Shown here: positions 10,368-17,845 of the stretch, one piece after another
How the letters are laid out: the number at the start of each line of letters is the position of its first letter
How positions within the stretch are numbered: position 1 is the first letter of the stretch
Assembly (NCBI RefSeq): GCF_002028425.1
Contig: NZ_CP020042.1
Location: forward strand, 2,232,001 to 2,296,000
Length of the DNA: 64,000 nucleotides
Source of the DNA: Streptomyces katrae
Lineage (GTDB): Bacteria; Actinomycetota; Actinomycetes; Streptomycetales; Streptomycetaceae
Direction of reading: 5' to 3'
The notes under the pieces: model-generated
Told to the model about the DNA's origin: nothing
Databases searched by the model: none
What the model saw: the letters and a program-made list of their open reading frames with translations, nothing else
Translations under genes and position numbers: made by a program

Positions 10368-10520
10368 CTCGCGACGGGGGCACGCCATCTCCCCCTCGAG
10401 GGGCGGACGCGGAACGGCGCCTGCCCACCCGCCCCCGGGTGCGGGCGGTGGGATGGGGGGCGGCGTCCCGCCGGGCGGTGACCGGACAGCCGGACGGGAT
10501 CCGGGAGGAGCGGGGCCCCA
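10368..10520 (+). repeat. dispersed intergenic repeat, module A, copy 1
   Basis: The stretch from CTCGCGACGGGGGCACGCC, through CCATCTCCCCCTCGAGGGG and GCCCACCCGCC to CCCGCCGGGCGGTGACCG is closely similar to the sequence at 25361-25433 (same orientation, shorter). It also matches 31079-31245 in the opposite orientation. No open frame is conserved between copies, so it is a non-coding dispersed repeat. It directly abuts a long palindrome. Confidence 0.8.
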
Positions 10521-10717
10521 CTCGGCGGTCTCAGGGATGGGTTGGGGCTTTCCCGTCAGTCTCATCGTCCTTCCGCGTCGGGCCACCCTGTCAAGGGTCG
10601 CCGCAGGCGATCGCGCAGCGACGCGACCGAAGGGAGCGCCCTTGACAGGGCGGCCCGGACCGGAAGGACAGTGGGACTGACGGGAAACCCCCAGACCGGC
10701 TCTGAGACCGCTGAACG
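10521..10717. repeat. long imperfect palindrome (about 195 bp), copy 1
   Basis: A 12-base perfect inverted pair, CCCTGTCAAGGG (10586-10597) and CCCTTGACAGGG (10639-10650), frames a 41-base asymmetric core. Outside it, about 65 further bases on each side pair imperfectly: GCGGTCTCAG near 10525 matches CTGAGACCGC near 10702, and TTTCCCGTCAGT (10549) matches ACTGACGGGAAA (10675). A second copy is at 30914-31078. The transcript would fold into one long hairpin. The structure resembles a MITE or an invertible cassette, but no transposase is present. Confidence 0.85.
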
Positions 10718-10924
10718 GGGCACCGCCTTCCCCCCGGCCCCGCCCGGCATCCCACCGCCGCCCCGCCCCCGCACCCCGAGCCAGCACCCCGAGCCACCGG
10801 CACCGCCCCGCCGGACCCGCCCCCGCACCCCCGCGCCCCCGAGCCCCGCCCCCGCATGTCACGGCTGCGCTGCAAGCGTGGACGCCCCGGCCGGGGGTGG
10901 CGGAGGTCCTCGTAGAATCGCCGG
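10718..10924 (+). other. C-rich low-complexity spacer before the kinase gene
   Basis: About 200 bases of C-rich sequence with repeated CCCCGAGCC and CCCGCACCCC words. No gene, recognisable promoter or hairpin could be assigned. It probably contains the kinase promoter near its 3' end. Confidence 0.5.
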
Positions 10925-12838
10925 GTGGATACGACCCTGGATGACCCCCTCGTCGGGCGCGTGCTCGACGGCCGCTACCGCGTCGACGCGCGCATCGCCG
11001 CAGGCGGCATGGCGACGGTCTACCGGGCGCTCGACACCCGCCTCGACCGCGTCCTGGCGCTCAAGATCATGCACCCGGACCTGGCCGCCGACACCGCCTT
11101 CGTGGACCGTTTCATCCGCGAGGCGAAGTCCGTCGCACGCCTGGCCCACCCCAACGTCGTGGCCGTCTTCGACCAGGGCACGGACGGGCCGTACACCTAC
11201 CTGGCGATGGAGTACATCTCCGGCTGCACCCTGCGCGACGTCCTGCGCGAGCGCGGCGCGCTCCAGCCGCGGGCCGCGCTCGACATCCTCGAACCGGTCC
11301 TCGCCGCCCTCGCCGCCGCCCACCGCGCCGGCTTCGTCCACCGGGACATCAAGCCCGAGAACGTCCTGATCGGCGACGACGGCCGGGTCAAGGTCGCGGA
11401 CTTCGGCCTGGTCCGCTCCGTGGACGCCGCCACCCACACCACCGGCTCCGTCCTCGGCACCGTCTCCTACCTCGCCCCCGAGCAGATCGAGGACGGGGTC
11501 TACGACACCCGCGTGGACGTCTACGCCTGCGGCGTCGTCCTGTACGAGATGCTCACCGGCTCCAAGCCGCACACCGGCGGCACCCCGGCGCAGGTCCTGT
11601 TCCAGCACCTCAACGAGGACGTCCCGCCCCCGTCGGCCGCCGTCCCCGGGCTCCCCGCCGCCCTCGACGAGCTCGTCGCCCGGGCCACCGCCCGCACTCC
11701 GGAGCTGCGCCCCACGGACGCCGCCGCCCTGCTGGGCCTGGCCCGCGAGGCACGGGCGCGGACAGGCGAGGCCGAGCTGGACGCCGTGCCGCCGCAGGCG
11801 CGGTCCACCGAACGGTCCGCCGCCGAGGACCGCACCAGCGTGATCCCGCGCCCCCTGGCGGGGCAGGCCGCCGAGCCCGTCCTGCACCACACCTCGCGCC
11901 TGGAGCGGCCCACCGCCCCGGCGCCCGAGGCGCCCCCGGCGCCCCGTCGGCAGCGCCGCGGCACGTTCCTCGTCATCGCCGCGGTCCTGCTCGCCCTGGG
12001 CATCGGCACCGGCGTCTGGTACATCAACTCCGGGCAGTTCACCAAGGTCCCCAACCTCCTCGGCAAGACGGAGGACCAGGCCAGGGCGGAGCTCTCCGCC
12101 GCCGGGCTCGGCGTCAAGAAGGTCGACCGGAAGTTCAGCGAGGCCTTCGACCGCGGGACGGTCATGGACTCCGACCCCGCCGGCGGCAAGAAGATCCGCG
12201 GCAACGGCGCGGTGACCCTGACCGTCTCGCGCGGCCCCGAGCTGGTCAGCGTGCCCGACCTCAAGGGCCGCCCGCTGGAGGACGCCAAGGCGGAGCTGAC
12301 GAAGGCCGGGCTGGCCCCGGGCATCGTCACGCAGGCCTTCAGCCAGGACGTGGCCCAGGGCTCGGTGATCTCCACCGACCCGGCGGGCGGCCAGAAGCGG
12401 GCCCCCGACTCCGCCGTCGCCCTCCAGGTCAGCAAGGGCCGTCCGGTGCAGGTCCCCAGCGTCACCGGACAGCCCGCCGACCAGGCGCGCGCCGCGCTGG
12501 AGGCCCTCGGCCTGAAGGTGGCGACCTCCCCCGACCAGGTCAACTCCCCCGCGCCCGCCGGAACGGTCGCGAACCAGTCGGTCGCCGCGGGCACCCAGGC
12601 GGCGGGCGGGGACACCGTCACGCTGACCCTCTCCAAGGGCCCCCGCCCCGTCCAGGTGCCGAACGTCGCCGGCCAGGACGTGGACACGGCCCGCAAGACC
12701 CTGGAGGCCCTGGGCTTCAAGGTGAAGGTGGAGCGCCCCTTCCTGTCCTTCAGCAGCACGGTGGACACCCAGTCGCTGCCCGCCGGGCAGAGCGCCCCCG
12801 AGGGCAGCACGATCACCATCAAGACCAAGGGGCTCTGA
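10925..12838 (+). CDS. Ser/Thr protein kinase with four PASTA domains
   Basis: A 637-residue membrane kinase. The Hanks kinase domain covers about residues 18-280: nucleotide loop IAAGGMATVY (first glycine of GxGxxG replaced by Ala), ATP-binding Lys47, catalytic HRDIKPEN with Asp141, and DFG. A Pro/Arg-rich linker leads to one membrane helix (about 348-367). Four extracellular PASTA repeats follow (about 372-438, 439-507, 508-576, 577-637), which in relatives bind peptidoglycan fragments or lipid II. The closest neighbourhood is that of mycobacterial PknL: Rv2175c-like, metF and DAHP synthase genes are all nearby. Mycobacterial PknL has no PASTA repeats as I recall, so this is PknL-like by context and PknB-like by architecture. 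Confidence 0.92.
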   Translation: MDTTLDDPLVGRVLDGRYRVDARIAAGGMATVYRALDTRLDRVLALKIMHPDLAADTAFVDRFIREAKSVARLAHPNVVAVFDQGTDGPYTYLAMEYISGCTLRDVLRERGALQPRAALDILEPVLAALAAAHRAGFVHRDIKPENVLIGDDGRVKVADFGLVRSVDAATHTTGSVLGTVSYLAPEQIEDGVYDTRVDVYACGVVLYEMLTGSKPHTGGTPAQVLFQHLNEDVPPPSAAVPGLPAALDELVARATARTPELRPTDAAALLGLAREARARTGEAELDAVPPQARSTERSAAEDRTSVIPRPLAGQAAEPVLHHTSRLERPTAPAPEAPPAPRRQRRGTFLVIAAVLLALGIGTGVWYINSGQFTKVPNLLGKTEDQARAELSAAGLGVKKVDRKFSEAFDRGTVMDSDPAGGKKIRGNGAVTLTVSRGPELVSVPDLKGRPLEDAKAELTKAGLAPGIVTQAFSQDVAQGSVISTDPAGGQKRAPDSAVALQVSKGRPVQVPSVTGQPADQARAALEALGLKVATSPDQVNSPAPAGTVANQSVAAGTQAAGGDTVTLTLSKGPRPVQVPNVAGQDVDTARKTLEALGFKVKVERPFLSFSSTVDTQSLPAGQSAPEGSTITIKTKGL

Positions 12839-12844
12839 GCAGCG

Positions 12845-13705
12845 GTGCTTCGCAATCCCGTGGGCGGGCACGTGCCCGTCGCCGGCGGGCTCGCCTCGGT
12901 GGGCCTGACGTACGCCCGTGAGATGGGCGCCGAGGCCGTCCAGGTCTTCGTCGCCAATCCGCGCGGCTGGGCCACCCCGACCGGGAACCCGGCGCAGGAC
13001 GAGCTGTTCCGCGCGCAGTGCGCCGAGGAGTCGGTCCCGGCGTACGTGCACGCCCCGTACCTGATCAACTTCGGCTCGCACACCGAGGCGACCGTGGAGA
13101 AGTCGGTGGAGTCCCTGCGGCACTCCCTGCGCCGGGGCCGGGAGATCGGCGCGCTCGGGGTGGTCGTGCACACCGGGTCGGCGACCGGCGGCCGCCCGCG
13201 CGAGGCGGCGTACGCGCAGGTCAGAGAGCACATGCTGCCGCTGCTGGACGAGCTGACGCACGAGGACGACCCGTTCCTGCTGCTGGAGTCCACGGCCGGG
13301 CAGGGCTCCTCGCTCTGCTCGCGCACCTGGGACTTCGGCCCGTACTTCGAGGCGCTGGACCACCACGAGAAGCTGGGCATCTGCCTGGACACCTGCCACA
13401 TCTTCGCGGCGGGCCACGACCTGGCGGAGCCGGGAGGCACCAAGCAGACGCTGGACCTGCTGGTGGACACGGTCGGCGCGGGCCGGCTCAAGCTGATCCA
13501 CGCCAACGACTCCAAGGAAGGCGTCGGCGCCCACAAGGACCGGCACGCCAACATCGGCCAGGGGCACATCGGCCGCGAGGCCTTCGCCGAGCTGTTCTCG
13601 CACCCGGAGATGGACGGCGTACCGCTGATCATCGAGACGCCGGGCGGCAAGGAGGGGCACGCGGCGGACGTGGCCCTGCTGAAGGAGCTCCGCGACCTGC
13701 ACTGA
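12845..13705 (+). CDS. nfo: deoxyribonuclease IV (endonuclease IV, AP endonuclease)
   Basis: A 286-residue TIM-barrel nuclease that cuts DNA 5' of abasic sites using three zinc ions. Metal-binding signatures are visible: GGHVPVAGGL, VHAPYLINF, VVVHTGSATG, LLLESTAGQG, LGICLDTCHIFAAGHDL, LIHANDSK, RHANIGQGHIG and PLIIETPGG. It starts at GTG 12845, six bases after the kinase stop, so it is almost certainly cotranscribed with the kinase. The functional link is not obvious. Confidence 0.95.
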   Translation: MLRNPVGGHVPVAGGLASVGLTYAREMGAEAVQVFVANPRGWATPTGNPAQDELFRAQCAEESVPAYVHAPYLINFGSHTEATVEKSVESLRHSLRRGREIGALGVVVHTGSATGGRPREAAYAQVREHMLPLLDELTHEDDPFLLLESTAGQGSSLCSRTWDFGPYFEALDHHEKLGICLDTCHIFAAGHDLAEPGGTKQTLDLLVDTVGAGRLKLIHANDSKEGVGAHKDRHANIGQGHIGREAFAELFSHPEMDGVPLIIETPGGKEGHAADVALLKELRDLH

Positions 13706-13726
13706 CACCGCGAACATCCTGAGGGA

Positions 13727-13743
13727 ATACCCCTGGGGGGTAT
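13727..13743 (+). promoter_or_regulatory. CsoR-type operator
   Basis: ATACCCCTGGGGGGTAT is a perfect seven-base palindrome around TGG. It fits the CsoR/RcnR-family operator pattern (TACCC...GGGTA) used by the copper sensor CsoR in actinobacteria. It lies about 60 bases before the start of the His-rich DUF4396 gene, suggesting derepression by copper or another inducer of this family. Confidence 0.75.
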
Positions 13744-13804
13744 ACGGTTCCACCAGTCGGCGGGACCGCCACCCGGCGTTCCCCCGGGCCTTCAGGGGGT
13801 AGTC

Positions 13805-14386
13805 ATGGAACAGGCGCACGAGCACCACGAGCACCATGAACATCACGAGCACCACCACGGAGACCACGGACACCACGGTCACGAGAGCCACGGCGGCCAC
13901 GCCGGACACGAGAGCCACGCCGACCACGGCAGCCACGCCCACCACGCCGGACCCGTCGGCTGGGGCATGGCCGCCAAGGCCACCCTCCACTGCCTCACCG
14001 GCTGCGCCATCGGCGAGGTGCTCGGCATGATCGTCGGCACCGCCCTGAGCTGGGGGAACCTCCCGACGATGGTCCTGGCCATCGTCCTCGCGTTCTTCTT
14101 CGGCTACGCCCTCACCCTGCGCGGCATCCTGGCCGCCGGCGTGGACCTCCGTTCGGCCGTCCGGGTGGCGCTGGCCGCGGACACCCTGTCGATCGCCGTC
14201 ATGGAGCTGATCGACAACGGCGTCATCGCCGTCTGGCCGGGGGCCATGGACGCCCACCTCTCGGAAGGGCTGTTCTGGTTCGCCCTCGCGGTCTCGCTCG
14301 CGCTCGCCTTCGTCGTGACGACCCCGGTCAACAAGTGGATGATCGGCCGCGGCAAGGGCCACGCCGTCGTCCACCAGTACCACTAA
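13805..14386 (+). CDS. His-rich DUF4396 membrane protein, probably metal-responsive
   Basis: A 193-residue protein. The first 48 residues contain 22 histidines in HHEHHEHH- and GHESH-type clusters, an obvious metal-binding tail. The rest is a DUF4396 domain with about four membrane segments (ATLHCLTGCAIGEVLGMIVG, MVLAIVLAFFFGYALTL, ADTLSIAVMELIDNG, GLFWFALAVSLALAFVVTTPVNKWM). A CsoR-type operator lies upstream, so copper (or another CsoR-family signal) is the likely inducer, and the protein may bind or move the metal. Cys and His in the TLHCLTGC motif could also be ligands. Transport has not been shown for the family as far as I know. Confidence 0.8.
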   Translation: MEQAHEHHEHHEHHEHHHGDHGHHGHESHGGHAGHESHADHGSHAHHAGPVGWGMAAKATLHCLTGCAIGEVLGMIVGTALSWGNLPTMVLAIVLAFFFGYALTLRGILAAGVDLRSAVRVALAADTLSIAVMELIDNGVIAVWPGAMDAHLSEGLFWFALAVSLALAFVVTTPVNKWMIGRGKGHAVVHQYH

Positions 14387-14393
14387 GGGAGGG

Positions 14394-15026
14394 TCACAGC
14401 TCCGGACCGTCCCCCGGCCCCTCCTGGTACGAGTAGCGCTGCTCGCGCCAGGGGTCGCCGATGTTGTGGTAGCCGCGCTCCTCCCAGAAGCCGCGGCGGT
14501 CGGCGGTCATGTACTCGATGCCCCGGACCCACTTGGGCCCCTTCCAGGCGTACAGGTGCGGGACCACCAGGCGCAGCGGGAAGCCGTGTTCGGCCGTCAG
14601 CGGTTCGCCGCCCATGTGGGTGGCGAAGACGGTCCGGTCGGAGGCGAAGTCCGCCAGTCTCAGGTTCGAGCTGAAGCCGTACTCGGCCCACACCATCACG
14701 TGCGTGACCTGCGGGGCGGGCGGGGCCAGGGAGAGGATCTCGCGGGCCAGCACCCCGCCCCATTCGGCGCCCTGCATGCTGAACTTGGTGACGCAGTGCA
14801 GGTCGGCCACCACGGAGTCGAACGGCAGCGCCGCGAACTGCTCGTGGTTCCAGCAGTGCTTCTCACCGTCGGCCGTCGCCCCGAAGACGCGGAACTCCCA
14901 GCGGTCCGGCTTGAACTTGGGGACGGGCCCGTAGTGGGTGACCGGCCAGCCCCTCTGCAACCGCTGCCCCGGAGGGAGCTCGACCTGCTCTGCTCCCGGA
15001 AATTCCCGGCTGTCCGGCTGACCCAT
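14394..15026 (-). CDS. sulfite-oxidase-like molybdopterin-binding protein
   Basis: A 210-residue protein of the oxidoreductase molybdopterin-binding fold (SUOX/MsrP-like). The family signatures are WEFRVFG, ADLHCVTKFSMQGAEWGGVLAREIL with the cysteine that ligates molybdenum, HGFPLRLVVPHLYAWKGPKWVRGIEYM, and GYHNIGDPWREQRY at the end. No Tat signal is visible, so it looks cytoplasmic, unlike MsrP. It lacks the heme and dimerisation domains of full sulfite oxidases. It converges on the DUF4396 gene with only seven bases between stop codons and is divergent from bfr. The physiological substrate is unknown. Confidence 0.85.
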   Translation of the reverse strand: MGQPDSREFPGAEQVELPPGQRLQRGWPVTHYGPVPKFKPDRWEFRVFGATADGEKHCWNHEQFAALPFDSVVADLHCVTKFSMQGAEWGGVLAREILSLAPPAPQVTHVMVWAEYGFSSNLRLADFASDRTVFATHMGGEPLTAEHGFPLRLVVPHLYAWKGPKWVRGIEYMTADRRGFWEERGYHNIGDPWREQRYSYQEGPGDGPEL

Positions 15027-15198
15027 GCCTCCATGGTGACAGACGTGGCGGGGTGGTCACGACCAGGTACGAAACGAAACGGGCAACTACCAGCAACTCA
15101 TACTAAGGAGGCACTTACTGGACGGCCCCGTACGGCGGTGCAAAGATGCGCGCACTACCCAGTCACCTCGCTGACATTGCCTGGAAGGAGCCTCTGCG

Positions 15199-15675
15199 AT
15201 GCAGGGCGACCCCGAGGTCCTCGAGTTTCTGAACGAGCAGCTGACCGGCGAGCTCACGGCCATCAACCAGTACTGGCTGCACTACCGCATCCAGGACAAC
15301 AAGGGGTGGACGAAGCTCGCCAAGTACACGCGTGAAGAGTCCATCGACGAGATGAAGCACGCGGACAAACTCACCGAGCGCATCCTCATGCTCGACGGTC
15401 TGCCGAATTACCAGCGCCTCTTCCACGTGCGCGTCGGACAGACGATCACCGAGATGTTCCAGGCCGACCGGCAGGTCGAGGTGGAGGCGATCGACCGCCT
15501 CAAGCGCGGTATCGAGGTCATGCGCGGGAAGGGCGACTTCACCTCCGCCCGCCTCTTCGAGGAGATCCTGGAGGACGAGGAGCACCACATCGACTACCTC
15601 GACACCCAGCTGGAGCTCATCGAGTCCCTGGGTGAGGCGCTGTACATCGCCCAGCTCATCGAACAGCCGAGCTGA
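15199..15675 (+). CDS. bfr: bacterioferritin
   Basis: A 158-residue ferritin-like iron-storage subunit; 24 subunits form a shell with heme between pairs. Ferroxidase ligands are in place: Glu18 (LTGELTAINQYW), Glu51 and His54, and EILEDEEHHIDYL for the second site. Met52 is the heme ligand that distinguishes bacterioferritin from ferritin. GGAAGGAG precedes ATG 15199. It is divergent from the sulfite-oxidase-like gene and is followed, on the opposite strand, by a Bfd-like ferredoxin gene, its probable partner for iron release. Confidence 0.97.
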   Translation: MQGDPEVLEFLNEQLTGELTAINQYWLHYRIQDNKGWTKLAKYTREESIDEMKHADKLTERILMLDGLPNYQRLFHVRVGQTITEMFQADRQVEVEAIDRLKRGIEVMRGKGDFTSARLFEEILEDEEHHIDYLDTQLELIESLGEALYIAQLIEQPS

Positions 15676-15741
15676 CGGATCAGACCGGTCGGGTGACTGG
15701 GCGACTCGGACGGCTCAGGCGACTCGGACGGCCCGGAGGCC

Positions 15742-15987
15742 TCAGGCGGCTTCCGCCAGCTGCGGTGCCGGGTCGGCGGCGAGGACGGCGGCCGCGTTGC
15801 CCTTCTCCAGCAGTTCCCGGCGCGGGCACGCGCCACGGCCCAGGATGCCCTGGATGGTCCGCACGCAGGAGCCGCAGTCGGTGCCGGCCTTGGTGGCCGA
15901 GGCGATCTGGCGGGGGGTGCAGGCCCCGGCGGCCGCGTGTTCCTTGACCTGCTTGTCGGTGACCCCGAAGCAAGAGCAGACGTACAC
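15742..15987 (-). CDS. bacterioferritin-associated ferredoxin (Bfd-like [2Fe-2S] protein)
   Basis: An 81-residue protein, VYVCSCFGVTDKQV..., with the Bfd/NirB-type cluster motif CxC (residues 4 and 6) and CGSC about 33 residues later. In Pseudomonas, Bfd reduces bacterioferritin heme to release stored iron. GTG 15987 is chosen because AGGGAGG lies eight bases upstream; starts further out place the Shine-Dalgarno inside the gene. Two iron-box sequences lie 50 to 90 bases upstream, implying induction under iron starvation by relief of DmdR/IdeR repression. The C-terminal 25 residues are Ala-rich and not part of the fold. Confidence 0.88.
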   Translation of the reverse strand: MYVCSCFGVTDKQVKEHAAAGACTPRQIASATKAGTDCGSCVRTIQGILGRGACPRRELLEKGNAAAVLAADPAPQLAEAA

Positions 15988-16036
15988 GCGGTTCACCTCC
16001 CTGAGCGGAATGGTTCTTGCAGCCACCCCGGTGCGG

Positions 16037-16076
16037 TGAGGCTTACCTAACCGTACCCAAAGTTAGGTAAGCCTAA
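16037..16076 (-). promoter_or_regulatory. paired iron boxes (DmdR1/IdeR type) upstream of the Bfd-like gene
   Basis: AGGCTTACCTAAC (16039-16051) and GTTAGGTAAGCCT (16062-16074) form a perfect 13-base inverted repeat with a ten-base centre. Each arm contains TTAGGTAAGCCT, close to the TTAGGTTAGGCTAACC iron-box consensus bound by IdeR/DmdR regulators. Placement before the bfd-like gene fits iron-repressed expression. Confidence 0.8.
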
Positions 16077-16089
16077 AAGGCCCGGGGAC

Positions 16090-16130
16090 GAGGATGGGGC
16101 GCGGATCACATGGATCCGCGCCCCTTCCTC
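16090..16130 (-). terminator. intrinsic terminator of the DAHP synthase gene
   Basis: A 12-base perfect stem (16096-16107 and 16113-16124) extends, after one mismatch, by GAGGA/TCCTC. It begins about 20 bases beyond the stop codon of the minus-strand DAHP synthase gene and separates it from the bfd promoter. Confidence 0.85.
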
Positions 16131-16150
16131 ACTCAGAGCTCATCGGCCCG

Positions 16151-17500
16151 TCACTGGTCGCGGTACATCTCCGCCACCAGGAAGGCCAGGTCCAGCGACT
16201 GGCTGCGGTTGAGACGCGGGTCGCAGGCCGTCTCGTAGCGCTGGTGCAGGTCGTCGACGAAGATCTCGTCGCCGCCGCCCACGCACTCGGTGACGTCGTC
16301 ACCGGTGAGCTCGACGTGGATGCCGCCCGGGTGGGTGCCCAGCGCCTTGTGGACCTCGAAGAAGCCCTTGACCTCGTCCAGGACGTCGTCGAAGCGGCGC
16401 GTCTTGTGGCCGGAGGCCGCCTCGAAGGTGTTGCCGTGCATCGGGTCGGTGACCCAGGCGACGGTCGCACCGGACGCGGTGACCTTCTCGACCAGCTCGG
16501 GGAGCTTGTCGCGGACCTTGTCGGCGCCCATGCGGACGACGAAGGTCAGCCGGCCCGGCTCACGCTCGGGGTCCAGGCGGTCGATGTAGGTCAGCGCCTC
16601 GTCCACAGTGGTGGTCGGGCCGAGCTTGATGCCGACCGGGTTGGCGATCTGCGAGCAGAACTCGATGTGCGCGTGGTCCAGCTGGCGGGTGCGCTCACCG
16701 ATCCAGACCATGTGGCCGGAGGTGTCGTACAGCTTGCCGGTACGGGAGTCCGTACGGGTGAGGGCGCCCTCGTAGTCCAGCAGCAGGGCCTCGTGCGAGG
16801 AGTAGAACTCCACCGCCTTGAACTCGGCCGGGTCGGTGCCACAGGCCTTCATGAAGTTCAGCGCGTTGTCGATCTCCCGCGCGAGCTGCTCGTAGCGCTG
16901 CCCGGACGGGGAGGACTTCACGAAGTCCTGGTTCCAGGCGTGCACCTGGCGCAGGTCGGCGTAACCGCCGGTGGTGAAGGCGCGCACCAGGTTCAGCGTG
17001 GAGGCCGACGCGTGGTACATCCGCTTGAGCCGCTCGGGGTCCGGGACGCGGGCCTCTTCGGTGAAGGCGAAGCCGTTGACCGAGTCGCCGCGGTAGGTCG
17101 GCAGGGTCACGCCGTCGCGGGTCTCGGTGTCCTTGGAGCGCGGCTTGGAGTACTGGCCCGCGATGCGGCCGACCTTGACGACGGGCACGGAGGCCGCGTA
17201 CGTCAGGACGGCGCTCATCTGGAGCAGGGTCTTCAGCTTGGCGCGGATGTGGTCAGCGGAAACGGCGTCGAAGGCCTCGGCGCAGTCGCCGCCCTGCAGC
17301 AGGAACGCCTCGCCCTTGGCGACGGCTCCCAGACGGGCGCGCAGCTGGTCGCACTCGCCCGCGAAGACGAGCGGAGGATACGACTCGAGGTCCGCGACGA
17401 CAGCGCGCAGGGCCTCGGCATCGGGGTACGAAGGCTGCTGCGCCGCGGGAAGGTCTCGCCAGGTCGCCTTGGCGGCGAGGGCGTGGTTTTCAGCGTTCAC
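16151..17500 (-). CDS. aroH: class II 3-deoxy-7-phosphoheptulonate (DAHP) synthase
   Basis: A 449-residue plant-type DAHP synthase, the entry enzyme of the shikimate pathway. Diagnostic segments are GEAFLLQGGDCAEAF, PVVKVGRIAGQYSKPRS, LPTYRGDSVNGFAF, FYSSHEALLLDYE, HMVWIGERTRQLD, GIKLGPTTT and WVTDPMHGNT. GTG 17500 (VNAENH) is chosen because GAGG lies about six bases upstream; GTGs at 17506 and 17515 are alternatives. It is divergent from the trp leader and fused anthranilate synthase, so the shared 170-base gap holds the promoters of two aromatic-amino-acid genes. Confidence 0.95.
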   Translation of the reverse strand: MNAENHALAAKATWRDLPAAQQPSYPDAEALRAVVADLESYPPLVFAGECDQLRARLGAVAKGEAFLLQGGDCAEAFDAVSADHIRAKLKTLLQMSAVLTYAASVPVVKVGRIAGQYSKPRSKDTETRDGVTLPTYRGDSVNGFAFTEEARVPDPERLKRMYHASASTLNLVRAFTTGGYADLRQVHAWNQDFVKSSPSGQRYEQLAREIDNALNFMKACGTDPAEFKAVEFYSSHEALLLDYEGALTRTDSRTGKLYDTSGHMVWIGERTRQLDHAHIEFCSQIANPVGIKLGPTTTVDEALTYIDRLDPEREPGRLTFVVRMGADKVRDKLPELVEKVTASGATVAWVTDPMHGNTFEAASGHKTRRFDDVLDEVKGFFEVHKALGTHPGGIHVELTGDDVTECVGGGDEIFVDDLHQRYETACDPRLNRSQSLDLAFLVAEMYRDQ

Positions 17501-17671
17501 GGTCACCTCGTACACATTACGTCGTCATTCGCCGTGTCCGGCCGGACGCCCACCTGGTGAGACGGTGTCGTTCGAAGGTCCACGGACCCCGGATGAACGG
17601 AATTCAAGGTTCATATGCCGGAGGAGGCGGGATGCGGCAGGACGGCGGCCGTTTCGGCTAGGGTGCCTCCC

Positions 17672-17743
17672 ATGTACGCGCTCTCCGTCCAGAACTGGTG
17701 GTGGTCCGCTCCCGGCGGCCCGCCCCTCGTGCGTACCCACTGA
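17672..17743 (+). CDS. trpL: trp operon leader peptide
   Basis: A 23-codon ORF beginning MYALSVQNWWWSAPGG with three consecutive tryptophan codons (TGG TGG TGG), ending at TGA 17741-17743. A terminator hairpin follows 13 bases later, then the fused anthranilate synthase gene. This is the classic attenuator layout: ribosome stalling at the Trp codons when charged tRNA-Trp is scarce would prevent terminator formation. TAGGGT (17659-17664) could be a -10 box placing the transcript start at or near the ATG, so the leader may be translated without a Shine-Dalgarno sequence. Confidence 0.93.
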   Translation: MYALSVQNWWWSAPGGPPLVRTH

Positions 17744-17756
17744 CACGAGCGACACG

Positions 17757-17780
17757 AAGGCCGCCCCGAGGGGCGGCCTT
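17757..17780 (+). terminator. trp attenuator terminator hairpin
   Basis: A perfect 11-base stem (17757-17767 and 17770-17780) lies just after the trpL stop and about 65 bases before the anthranilate synthase ATG. Its position makes it the terminator arm of the attenuator. Confidence 0.9.
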
Positions 17781-17845
17781 CTGCGTACGCAGGCAGACAC
17801 GGGCCGCTCCTCCTCCCGACACCCCACCGGAAGGACGCCCGCTCC

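Noticed and set aside
10718..10924. Extended N-terminus of the PASTA kinase or a leader gene
   Set aside because: The stretch is C-rich low-complexity DNA, and the kinase fold begins right after the GTG at 10925.
10859..14383. Open frame of over 1,100 codons on the minus strand across the kinase and endonuclease genes
   Set aside because: It is antisense to the PASTA kinase, nfo and DUF4396 genes, has no recognisable domain and spans several plus-strand gene boundaries.
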